Source of the DNA: Nitratifractor sp964650685
GTDB lineage: Bacteria > Campylobacterota > Campylobacteria > Campylobacterales > Sulfurovaceae
Length of the DNA stretch: 5,360 nucleotides
Direction: 5' to 3'
Assembly: GCA_964650685.1 (NCBI GenBank)
Contig: CAZYUW010000161.1
Location: 1-5,360, forward strand
The notes under the pieces are model-generated. The model was not told the origin of the DNA, ran no database searches, and was given only the letters and a program-made list of their open reading frames with translations. The position numbers and the translations under genes are program-made. Positions 1 through 5,360 of this stretch are shown in pieces (within the stretch, counting starts at the first letter, position 1; the number at the start of each line of letters is the position of its first letter).

Positions 1-21
1 AGAAGTGATATTTTACTACAA

Positions 22-30
22 TAATATAAA
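22..30 (+). promoter_or_regulatory. possible -10 promoter element ahead of gpmI
   Basis: The leader at 1-56 is much more AT-rich than the genes. It contains overlapping -10-like hexamers, TAATAT (22-27) and TATAAA (25-30), about 27-35 bases ahead of the gpmI start. A -35 element would fall at or beyond the left edge and cannot be judged; Campylobacterota promoters often lack a clear one. In one frame the first bases end in TAA at 22-24, so they could also be the tail of an upstream gene. This is a weak call based on composition and a short motif only. Confidence 0.22.
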
Positions 31-41
31 TTTTAGAGTAC

Positions 42-47
42 AGGAAA
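42..47 (+). promoter_or_regulatory. ribosome binding site of gpmI
   Basis: AGGAAA lies nine bases ahead of the ATG at 57. It is purine-rich and partly complementary to the 16S rRNA 3' end. It supports 57 as the gpmI start, which also places the metal-binding Asp at the family-usual residue 11. Confidence 0.55.
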
Positions 48-56
48 CAAGGTATC

Positions 57-1544
57 ATGAGCAGCAAAACAGTTTTGATTATAACCGATGGGATCGGTTA
101 TAAACCGCATAGTGCGGCAAACGCTTTCGCCGAAGCCAAAAAACCGTCTTACGATAGATTTTTCAGAGAGCTTCCACATACTCTGATCTCCACATACGGC
201 AACAGCGTCGGATTGCCGGAGGGCCAGATGGGCAATTCGGAGGTCGGACATATGACTATAGGAAGCGGCAGGGTACTCTATCAGGATCTGGTCAAGATAT
301 CTCTGGCTCTTCGCGAAGGGACCCTGCGGCAAAATCCCGATCTGCGAAGAGTGTTTGAAAAAAGCAAAGATATACATATCGTTGGACTTATGAGTGATGG
401 AGGTGTGCATTCCCATCTGGATCACATAATCGGTTTGGCGGAGATAGCCCGCAGCTATGGCAAAAAAGTATGGCTGCATCTGATCACCGACGGCAGAGAT
501 GTCTCTCCGACATCCGCACCGGTATATCTTGAAAAGATAGAGAAAGTTATCGATGAGGATATCAGGATAGCTACAATAGGTGGACGATTTTACGCTATGG
601 ACAGAGACAACAGATGGGAGCGGGTCGAGAGAGCGTATCGAGCTATCGCCGAGGCCAGCCCCGTAAGCTCTATGACACCTGTCGAATACATTAAGAATAG
701 TTACGATGAGGATATTACGGATGAGTTTGTATTGCCTGTAGCTTTCGAGGGGTATGGGGGCATGAAGAGCGGTGATGGTGTAATAATGGCCAATTTTCGT
801 TCGGACAGAATGAGGGAGATAGTCAGTGCTTTGGGTGAGAGCGATTTCGATAGATTTGATCGAAGCGTTTCGGGATTGCATATAGTGACCATGACCAGAT
901 ACGACGCGTCGTTTGAATATCCGGTCCTTTTTCCCAAGGAGACCCCCGTAAACACTCTCGCCGAAGTGATAAGCAGAGCTGGGAAAACCCAGCTGCATAC
1001 GGCAGAAACGGAAAAATACGCCCATGTTACATTCTTTTTCAACGGAGGCGTGGAGGAGCCCGTCGAAAACGAAAGCAGAGTGCTCATACCGAGTCCCCAG
1101 GTGCAGACATACGATCTTCAGCCCCAGATGAGCGCGCCCGAGGTTTCGGAAGCTGTTCGCAACGCTATGGATGAGGGGTACGACTTCATAGTCGTAAATT
1201 TCGCGAATGGTGACATGGTTGGACATACGGGCAACTTCGAAGCCGCCATCAAGGCGGTGGAGGCTGTCGATAGAGAACTTGGACTCATATTTGAAAAAGC
1301 CGACGAAAAGGGGTATGCGGTAGTTTTGACCTCAGATCACGGTAATTGCGAAGAGATGAAAGACAAAGATGGGCATGTGTTGACAAACCACACGGTTGGA
1401 GATGTCTGGGCTTTTGTCAAAGCTCCTGGTGTAAAGCGTCTGATAGAACATGGAGGGTTGAACAACATAGCTCCAACCGTATTGGAGATCATGGGTCTTG
1501 AGAAGCCGGAAGAGATGGATGAGTCTCTGATAATTTGGGATTAA
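57..1544 (+). CDS. gpmI: 2,3-bisphosphoglycerate-independent phosphoglycerate mutase
   Basis: This enzyme interconverts 3-phosphoglycerate and 2-phosphoglycerate in cytosolic glycolysis and gluconeogenesis, using two metal ions (usually Mn) and a phosphoserine intermediate. The 495 residues match the family length of about 490-515. Alkaline-phosphatase-fold residues are visible at both ends: Asp11 in TDGIGY, the nucleophile Ser61 in MGNSEVGH, Asp386 and His390 in NGDMVGH, Asp427-His428 in TSDHGN, and His445 in NHTVGD. The inserted phosphotransferase domain carries the substrate-binding signatures GGVHSH (His118), TDGRDVSP (145-151), GGRFYAMDRD (175-184) and NFRSDR. All expected catalytic residues are present, so it should be active. 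The ATG at 57 has a ribosome binding site. fabG follows after 47 bases, and the pair may be co-transcribed. A strong inverted repeat lies in codons 8-16. Identity is near certain from the motifs. Confidence 0.98.
   Translation: MSSKTVLIITDGIGYKPHSAANAFAEAKKPSYDRFFRELPHTLISTYGNSVGLPEGQMGNSEVGHMTIGSGRVLYQDLVKISLALREGTLRQNPDLRRVFEKSKDIHIVGLMSDGGVHSHLDHIIGLAEIARSYGKKVWLHLITDGRDVSPTSAPVYLEKIEKVIDEDIRIATIGGRFYAMDRDNRWERVERAYRAIAEASPVSSMTPVEYIKNSYDEDITDEFVLPVAFEGYGGMKSGDGVIMANFRSDRMREIVSALGESDFDRFDRSVSGLHIVTMTRYDASFEYPVLFPKETPVNTLAEVISRAGKTQLHTAETEKYAHVTFFFNGGVEEPVENESRVLIPSPQVQTYDLQPQMSAPEVSEAVRNAMDEGYDFIVVNFANGDMVGHTGNFEAAIKAVEAVDRELGLIFEKADEKGYAVVLTSDHGNCEEMKDKDGHVLTNHTVGDVWAFVKAPGVKRLIEHGGLNNIAPTVLEIMGLEKPEEMDESLIIWD
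79..103 (+). repeat. inverted repeat, 11-bp arms, in the 5' end of gpmI
   Basis: The arms TTATAACCGAT (79-89) and ATCGGTTATAA (93-103) are exact reverse complements around a GGG loop. As RNA this would form a hairpin beginning 22 bases after the first base of the start codon. A third segment, AACCG at 103-107, can pair instead with CGGTT at 95-99, giving an alternative, mutually exclusive hairpin. The bases encode conserved residues of the GpmI metal site (IITDGIGY), so protein constraint explains part of the sequence but not its symmetry. Function is unknown. Confidence 0.6.
977..994 (+). repeat. small perfect hairpin inside gpmI
   Basis: AGCTGGG (977-983) and CCCAGCT (988-994) pair around an AAAA loop. 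It lies in the codons just before the conserved ETEKYAHVTFFFNGG segment. There is no T-tract after it, so it is not an intrinsic terminator, and it may be chance. Confidence 0.4.
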
Positions 1545-1580
1545 CGATATTTAGAGGATAATGATACTATTCAGAGATCA

Positions 1581-1586
1581 AAGGAG
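1581..1586 (+). promoter_or_regulatory. strong ribosome binding site of fabG
   Basis: AAGGAG stands five bases before the ATG at 1592, a near-ideal Shine-Dalgarno match and the best in the window. It fixes the fabG start. The rest of the 47-base gap after gpmI shows no T-tailed hairpin, so there is no sign of a terminator between the two genes. Confidence 0.8.
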
Positions 1587-1591
1587 TACTT

Positions 1592-2335
1592 ATGAGATTT
1601 AGCGGGAAAAATGTACTGATTACAGGAGCCAGCAGAGGTATAGGCGCACAGATAGCGAAAACCCTCGCGGCCGAAGGGTTGAAGGTGTGGATAAATTACA
1701 GAAGCGGCGCCGAAGAGGCGGAAAATGTCAAGAGACAGATCGTCGATGACGGTGGCAGTGCGGAGAGTGTGGGGTTCGATGTGACCGACGAGGATGCGTT
1801 TGTGGCCGCGATGAAAGAGATAGTCGAAAGTGATGGGGAGATAAGCTATCTGGTCAACAATGCCGGAATAACCAAAGACAAACTGGCCATGAGAATGAAA
1901 ACCGAAGAGTTCATGGATGTCATAGAGGCCAATCTAAAATCCGCATTCATAGGATGCAGAGAGGCTTTGAAACTTATGGGCAAGAAACGCTTCGGTGCCG
2001 TCGTCAATGTCGCCTCTATCGTAGGAGAGACAGGAAATGCCGGCCAGACGAACTACAGTGCCAGCAAGGGTGGGATGATAGCCATGACCAAAAGTTTCGC
2101 GCTGGAAGCAGCGCCAAGAGGGATACGCTTCAATGCTGTGACACCTGGTTTCATAGCTACGGAGATGACGGATGTGCTCAAAGAGGAGATCAAAGAGTCG
2201 TTCATATCCAAAATTCCGCTCGGTCGCTTTGGGGAGCCTTCGGAGACGGCGGAGGCCATAGCTTTTTTGCTTAGCGACCACGCCTCATATATCACCGGAG
2301 AGACGCTGAAGGTCAATGGTGGAATGATGATGTAG
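1592..2335 (+). CDS. fabG: 3-oxoacyl-[acyl-carrier-protein] reductase
   Basis: FabG carries out the first reduction of each fatty acid elongation cycle, turning 3-oxoacyl-ACP into 3-hydroxyacyl-ACP with NADPH in the cytosol. The 247 residues match the usual length of a classical short-chain dehydrogenase. Visible signatures are the cofactor motif TGASRGIG (11-18), NNAG (89-92), and the full catalytic tetrad Asn114, Ser142, Tyr155 and Lys159 (in NYSASK). The C-terminus reads ITGETLKVNGGMMM, close to the FabG hallmark ITGxTLxVNGG. Many short-chain dehydrogenases resemble FabG, but this ending, the length and the gpmI neighbour favour the housekeeping enzyme. In many bacteria acpP follows fabG; here a response regulator begins after 16 bases. 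The start is set by AAGGAG at 1581-1586. Confidence 0.95.
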   Translation: MRFSGKNVLITGASRGIGAQIAKTLAAEGLKVWINYRSGAEEAENVKRQIVDDGGSAESVGFDVTDEDAFVAAMKEIVESDGEISYLVNNAGITKDKLAMRMKTEEFMDVIEANLKSAFIGCREALKLMGKKRFGAVVNVASIVGETGNAGQTNYSASKGGMIAMTKSFALEAAPRGIRFNAVTPGFIATEMTDVLKEEIKESFISKIPLGRFGEPSETAEAIAFLLSDHASYITGETLKVNGGMMM

Positions 2336-2351
2336 TCCAGCGACGATATCC

Positions 2352-3032
2352 ATGAGCGATAACGAAAAGATGAAAATACTTCTGCTCGAAGACGATAGAC
2401 TCTTCGCCGAAACGATAGAGGACTATCTCGAAGAGGAGGGGTATGAGGTAGAAAAGGTTTTCGATCCCCTGAGTGCTTTCGAGATGACCTATGCCCGCAA
2501 ATACGATCTCTATCTTTTCGATATAAATCTCCCGTTTCAGGATGGCTTGAGTGTTCTGGGTCAGCTCAGAGAGAGTGGAGACGAAACACCTGTCATTTTC
2601 ATCACCTCCCGAGAAGACAAAAACTCCATGCTCGAAGGTTTCGATATTGGGGCCGACGACTATATCAGAAAACCGTTCGATCTGGACGAGCTGGGCGCCA
2701 GGATAGGCGCGATATCCAGGAGAGCAGGAAGGAACAGATTCATAGAGATAGATGAATATGTGCTCGACTCCGGGATCAGGGATATCACAAGAGACGGCAA
2801 ACCTATGCATTTGGGGAGGAAGATATACGATCTGCTGGAGCTTTTGAGTTCCAAAATGGATCGTGTCGTAACGATGGATGAGATCAGAGAGTGTCTGTGG
2901 CGCTCCGAAGATGCTGCCAGCAGCGGTGCCGTCAGGGTCTATGTCACCAGATTGAAAAAGTATTTCCCTGGCAGGATAGAGAATATCAGGGGGGTCGGAT
3001 ATAGATTTCGTTCCGACTGCGGGTCGAAATGA
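2352..3032 (+). CDS. OmpR/PhoB-type response regulator (DNA-binding)
   Basis: This is a two-domain transcription regulator of 226 residues, the normal size for the OmpR family. The receiver domain (about 7-123) has the acidic pair Asp14-Asp15 in LLLEDD, phosphoacceptor Asp57 in LYLFDINLP, Thr85 in VIFITS and Lys107 in RKPF. A winged-helix domain (about 130-222) follows, ending in VRVYVTRLKKYF and IRGVGYRF, the typical recognition helix and wing. The start is uncertain: no clear ribosome binding site precedes the ATG at 2352, and family members usually begin MKILLLEDD, which matches the in-frame ATG at 2370 (residue 7). The gene starts 16 bases after fabG, so read-through from fabG is plausible. 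Its stop overlaps the start of the next kinase (ATGA), which marks that kinase as its likely partner. Target genes cannot be told. Confidence 0.95.
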   Translation: MSDNEKMKILLLEDDRLFAETIEDYLEEEGYEVEKVFDPLSAFEMTYARKYDLYLFDINLPFQDGLSVLGQLRESGDETPVIFITSREDKNSMLEGFDIGADDYIRKPFDLDELGARIGAISRRAGRNRFIEIDEYVLDSGIRDITRDGKPMHLGRKIYDLLELLSSKMDRVVTMDEIRECLWRSEDAASSGAVRVYVTRLKKYFPGRIENIRGVGYRFRSDCGSK

Positions 3033-3871
3033 GATCACCCTCGCTGTGGCCGCTGTTCGTTTTCCTGGTCATAGTAAGCGCTCTTTTCGGTGTGCACTAC
3101 CTCTTTCTAAAAGAGCATGGTTTCGATTCTCGTTTCTACATACTGGCTTTTGCCATGCTTTTGCCCGCGTCCATGATAGTCGGGTATATCTTCATTGCCA
3201 GCATCCGGCAGGCTGGCGAAGATCAGAAGGAGACACTGGAGCATCTCGTCAGAGAGGTGTTGCACGAGATCAATCTTCCTCTCTCCACCATCAAAGCCAA
3301 TGCCGAAATGATATATTCACGCTCCGACGACGAGAAGATACGCAAAAGAGCGCAGAGAATAGGCGCGGCGTCTGTGCGACTGCAAAAACTCTACAAAGAG
3401 CTGGCATACAATATACGCAAAGAGTACTCCAGGGCCGAAAAAGAGAGTTTCGATCTCAAAGACCTCATAGTGGATAGAATCTCCTGTTTCGAAGATATGG
3501 GGCGGAACATTTTCAAAACAGAGTTGGCGCCCCTGAGGGTGTACGCCGACAGGATCGGGCTGGAGCAGGTTCTCGACAACATACTGGAAAACGCGATCAA
3601 ATATTCACCGACCGGAGGCGTAGTCCGTATCCATCTAAGCGGGGAGGAGTTGAGTGTATCCGACGAGGGAACGGGGATGGACGAAAACGAGATAGTCAGG
3701 ATTTTCGAGAGATACTATCAGGGCGACAGGAGGGTGCACGGCGAAGGTATAGGGCTCAGTCTGGTCAAAAGATACTGTGATGATGAAAATGTGGGCTTGA
3801 AAATCGTCTCCAAAAAGGGCGAAGGCACAAAGGTGATATTGAATTTTTCCAGGATTCTGGAAAATGGATGA
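3029..3871 (+). CDS. short membrane-bound sensor histidine kinase
   Basis: This 280-residue kinase probably phosphorylates the regulator encoded just upstream, whose stop codon it overlaps by ATGA, suggesting translational coupling. Two membrane helices (about 7-27 and 37-57) enclose only about ten residues, so there is almost no extracellular sensor. The dimerisation domain carries phosphoacceptor His79 in LHEINLPLST. The ATPase domain follows, with the N box LDNILENAIKYSP (Asn188), G1 box SDEGTGMD (Asp212), F box IFERYYQGD and G2 box GEGIGLSLVKRY (238-249). All catalytic boxes are intact. Kinases of this shape usually sense within the membrane, through a partner protein or in the cytoplasm; which applies here is unknown. 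There is no good ribosome binding site of its own. A hairpin sits in its last codons, and a second kinase starts 15 bases after its stop. Confidence 0.94.
   Translation: MRSPSLWPLFVFLVIVSALFGVHYLFLKEHGFDSRFYILAFAMLLPASMIVGYIFIASIRQAGEDQKETLEHLVREVLHEINLPLSTIKANAEMIYSRSDDEKIRKRAQRIGAASVRLQKLYKELAYNIRKEYSRAEKESFDLKDLIVDRISCFEDMGRNIFKTELAPLRVYADRIGLEQVLDNILENAIKYSPTGGVVRIHLSGEELSVSDEGTGMDENEIVRIFERYYQGDRRVHGEGIGLSLVKRYCDDENVGLKIVSKKGEGTKVILNFSRILENG
3188..3223 (+). repeat. bulged inverted repeat inside the first kinase gene
   Basis: ATCTTC (3188-3193) pairs with GAAGAT (3218-3223) and GCCAGC (3197-3202) with GCTGGC (3212-3217), giving 12 pairs interrupted by a three-base bulge (3194-3196) around a nine-base loop. 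It covers the codons at the end of the second membrane helix. It may form in the mRNA, but no function is indicated and chance is possible. Confidence 0.35.
3845..3864 (+). repeat. hairpin at the end of the first kinase gene
   Basis: TTTTCCAG (3845-3852) and CTGGAAAA (3857-3864) are exact reverse complements around a GATT loop. The hairpin ends four bases before the stop codon (3869-3871) and eleven bases before the next gene's ribosome binding site. No T-tract follows on either strand, so it is not a standard terminator. It could affect mRNA processing or the relative output of the two kinase genes; this is inference. Confidence 0.5.
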
Positions 3872-3875
3872 TATT

Positions 3876-3880
3876 GGGAG
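3876..3880 (+). promoter_or_regulatory. ribosome binding site of the second kinase
   Basis: GGGAG lies six bases ahead of the ATG at 3887, in the 15-base gap after the first kinase. It supports independent initiation and fixes the start of a gene whose end lies outside the window. Confidence 0.65.
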
Positions 3881-3886
3881 TCTGAA

Positions 3887-5360
3887 ATGTTCGGGACATT
3901 GAGTTTTACAAAAAGATATCTATTGGCACTCGGTATCATCGCCACGCTTTCCACACTCGCGTATATCAATCTCAATCATATGATTGAGAGTCAGAGTGAT
4001 GACGGAAAAATGATCAACATGAGCGGAAGACAGAGGATGCTTTCGCAAAAGATAGCTCTCTACGCTATCTACTACAAGACAAAGAGTCTGTATAAAAATA
4101 TCCAGCTTATGGAGCAATCCCACAAAACACTCGTTTCAGCTGGCATGTCGGATGAACTGAAAAAACTCTATTTTGAAAAACCCGTAAATCTGGACAAAAG
4201 AGTGAAAAAGTATCTGTATCATGCGAAAAGATTCTACGCGAATCATGATGGCAGAAGTTTGAACTATGTTCTCAAACACTCCCAGAAACTTCTGTATTAT
4301 CTGGATCAGGCTGTATCGATATACCAAAAGGAGGCAGAGACAAAGACAAAAAACCTGAAATGGGTAGAGTTGTTTATTTTCGTTCTTACTCTGATTACAC
4401 TCTTTTTCGAAGCCATTTTCATATTTATGCCGGCGAACAGAGATATAAACAGAAAAACCAGAGAGTTGATAGCGGAAAAAGATTACTCCGATATGATCAT
4501 AGAGTCGAGCGCCAACGCGATTATTGCGCTGGACAAGGATCTGAAAGTGCAGACATACAATAAAATGGCGGAAAAAATATTTGGTTTCAGCAAAAAAGAA
4601 ATGCTCGGCAAAGACTCTCTGCATAAAATCATACCCAAGAAGTTTCAGGCTTTGCACGACAAGGGTATCAGCGAATTCATGAAAAGCGGAAAACTCAAAC
4701 ACAGGAGCGAGGTTCTCGAGTTTGAGGGGGTTAGAAAGGACAAAACCCATTTTCCTATAAGAATATATTTTGGCAAGAGTGGAAACAAGAGCGAAACATC
4801 CATAGTGGCCAACATTCAGGATATCAGCAAAGAGAAGCTGAAAGACGCGATAGTCCAGCAGCAGGCGAAATTCGCAGCGTTGGGAGAGATGATAGCGATT
4901 ATCGCGCATCAGTGGAGGCAGCCGTTGACGCAGCTTAATCTAAATTGTATCTATATCAGGAAAGTATTGGATGACAAAAATCTGCAAAAAGAGATCAGCA
5001 AAAACGAAGAGATAATAGAATTTATGTCCGAAACAATTTCGAGTTTCGAAGATTTTTACAAAAAGAGTGAAAACGAGGTATTCAAACCGGCCAGATCAAT
5101 CGTGCAGGCTGTCAGATTGATAGAGTCGCTTCTGCAATTGAATCAGGTTGTGCTTGTCAAGAAAGTGGAGTGTGAAGAGACAGTATATGGAAGTAGCAAC
5201 GGATTGGCTCAGGTTATTTTGTCGATTCTCCAAAACATGATGGATATATTTCGTCATAGAAATACCGAAAATCCCAAAATCACAATCAGTTTGTACAGAT
5301 TTGACAATCATAATCTGCAACTGACGATAACGGACAATGGCGGTGGCATTGTCGTCGAGC
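3887..5360 (+). CDS. sensor histidine kinase with PilJ/NarX-like sensor and PAS domain (3' end cut off)
   Basis: The reading frame stays open for 491 codons to the right edge, so this gene is partial. In order I see membrane helix 1 (about 10-29); a periplasmic helical region (30-158) of the PilJ/NarX type with INMSGRQRMLSQKIA (43-57) in its first helix and YLDQAVSIYQKEAE in its last; membrane helix 2 (159-183); a PAS domain (about 203-316, starting IIESSANAIIALD and ending IQDIS); a dimerisation domain with phosphoacceptor His341 in AHQWRQPL; and the start of the ATPase domain, with Asn450 in the N box and ITDNGGGI (Asp483) as the G1 box. The G2 box would lie beyond the edge. The N box, ILQNMMDIF, is unusual where NAxDA is common. 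In NarX-type sensors the matching Arg (here Arg50) binds nitrate or nitrite, so a small anion is a possible ligand. GC content is clearly lower than in upstream genes. Confidence 0.93.
   Translation, partial: MFGTLSFTKRYLLALGIIATLSTLAYINLNHMIESQSDDGKMINMSGRQRMLSQKIALYAIYYKTKSLYKNIQLMEQSHKTLVSAGMSDELKKLYFEKPVNLDKRVKKYLYHAKRFYANHDGRSLNYVLKHSQKLLYYLDQAVSIYQKEAETKTKNLKWVELFIFVLTLITLFFEAIFIFMPANRDINRKTRELIAEKDYSDMIIESSANAIIALDKDLKVQTYNKMAEKIFGFSKKEMLGKDSLHKIIPKKFQALHDKGISEFMKSGKLKHRSEVLEFEGVRKDKTHFPIRIYFGKSGNKSETSIVANIQDISKEKLKDAIVQQQAKFAALGEMIAIIAHQWRQPLTQLNLNCIYIRKVLDDKNLQKEISKNEEIIEFMSETISSFEDFYKKSENEVFKPARSIVQAVRLIESLLQLNQVVLVKKVECEETVYGSSNGLAQVILSILQNMMDIFRHRNTENPKITISLYRFDNHNLQLTITDNGGGIVVE
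3970..3989 (+). repeat. 20-bp perfect palindrome near the start of the second kinase
   Basis: The half-site TCTCAATCAT (3970-3979) is followed directly by its exact reverse complement ATGATTGAGA (3980-3989), with no spacer. It lies 83-102 bases after the first base of the start codon and encodes residues 28-35 at the end of the first membrane helix. A symmetric site of this size fits a dimeric DNA-binding protein, but its place inside a coding region and the lack of a second copy in the window leave chance open. Confidence 0.55.

Noticed and set aside
901..912. 12-bp palindrome ACGACGCGTCGT in gpmI
   Set aside because: A spacerless 12-bp palindrome is expected about once by chance in a window of this size.
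33..1226. 397-codon open frame on the minus strand across gpmI
   Set aside because: It lies almost entirely antisense to an unmistakable gpmI with all catalytic motifs; its translation shows no recognisable domain and mirrors codon bias of the real gene.
1545..1591. Possible terminator or promoter between gpmI and fabG
   Set aside because: The 47 bases hold no GC-rich hairpin with a T-tract and no convincing -10/-35 pair; only the fabG ribosome binding site is clear.
1954..2274. 106-codon + strand frame inside fabG
   Set aside because: It is an out-of-frame reading within the catalytic half of fabG, with no ribosome binding site and a low-quality Arg/Gln/Cys-rich translation.
2313..3038. 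241-codon open frame on the minus strand across the response regulator
   Set aside because: It is fully antisense to a complete OmpR-type regulator and has no recognisable motif.
3080..3116. 8-bp inverted repeat GCTCTTTT / AAAAGAGC with a 21-base loop in the first kinase
   Set aside because: With such a long loop, repeats of this size are expected by chance, and it codes for the first membrane segment and loop.
3046..3477. 143-codon + strand frame inside the first kinase
   Set aside because: It is an out-of-frame shadow of the kinase membrane and dimerisation region, with no motif of its own.
4136..4909. 257-codon open frame on the minus strand in the second kinase region
   Set aside because: The + strand here encodes the membrane helix, PAS domain and H-box region of a kinase in one continuous frame from 3887. 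The minus frame is rich in Phe, Tyr and Leu because it reads the complement of Lys/Glu-rich codons.
1..5360. CRISPR array, tRNA/rRNA gene, insertion sequence or phage signs
   Set aside because: No regularly spaced repeats, RNA gene signatures, transposase-like frames or terminal repeats were seen; the window is filled by five ordinary coding regions.

Overview
The window looks like a chromosomal stretch of a Campylobacterota (Epsilonproteobacteria) member. I base this on the protein style (the ITDGIGY start of GpmI, and the AHQWRQPL phosphorylation box with a MSETISSFEDFY-like helix in the last kinase) and on the gpmI-fabG adjacency, which I recall from Campylobacter and relatives. Species cannot be given. 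All genes lie on the + strand and are tightly packed, with no gene-free stretch over 60 bases.

Layout: (1) positions 1-56 are an AT-rich leader with a ribosome binding site; (2) 57-1544 is gpmI, cofactor-independent phosphoglycerate mutase; (3) 1592-2335 is fabG, the 3-oxoacyl-ACP reductase of fatty acid synthesis; (4) 2352-3032 is an OmpR-type response regulator; (5) 3029-3871 is a short membrane histidine kinase overlapping the regulator by ATGA; (6) from 3887 to beyond the right edge runs a second, larger histidine kinase with a PilJ/NarX-like periplasmic helical sensor, a PAS domain, an HQWRQPL-type phosphorylation box and the start of an ATPase domain. This last gene has no stop in the window.

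The first two genes are core metabolism (lower glycolysis/gluconeogenesis and fatty acid elongation). The last three look like one signalling unit: a DNA-binding regulator, a nearly sensorless kinase translated in overlap with it, and a kinase carrying the real extracellular sensor. Whether the second kinase feeds the same regulator is inference. Base composition falls visibly at the second kinase (about 33-40% GC in counted rows, against about 43-55% upstream).

Beyond the genes, the clearest unexplained structures are an 11-bp-arm inverted repeat inside the first codons of gpmI, a 20-bp perfect palindrome near the start of the second kinase, and an 8-bp hairpin at the end of the first kinase just before the next ribosome binding site. 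Nothing here proves a wholly new system; the two-kinase cluster with a possible anion sensor is the most interesting candidate.
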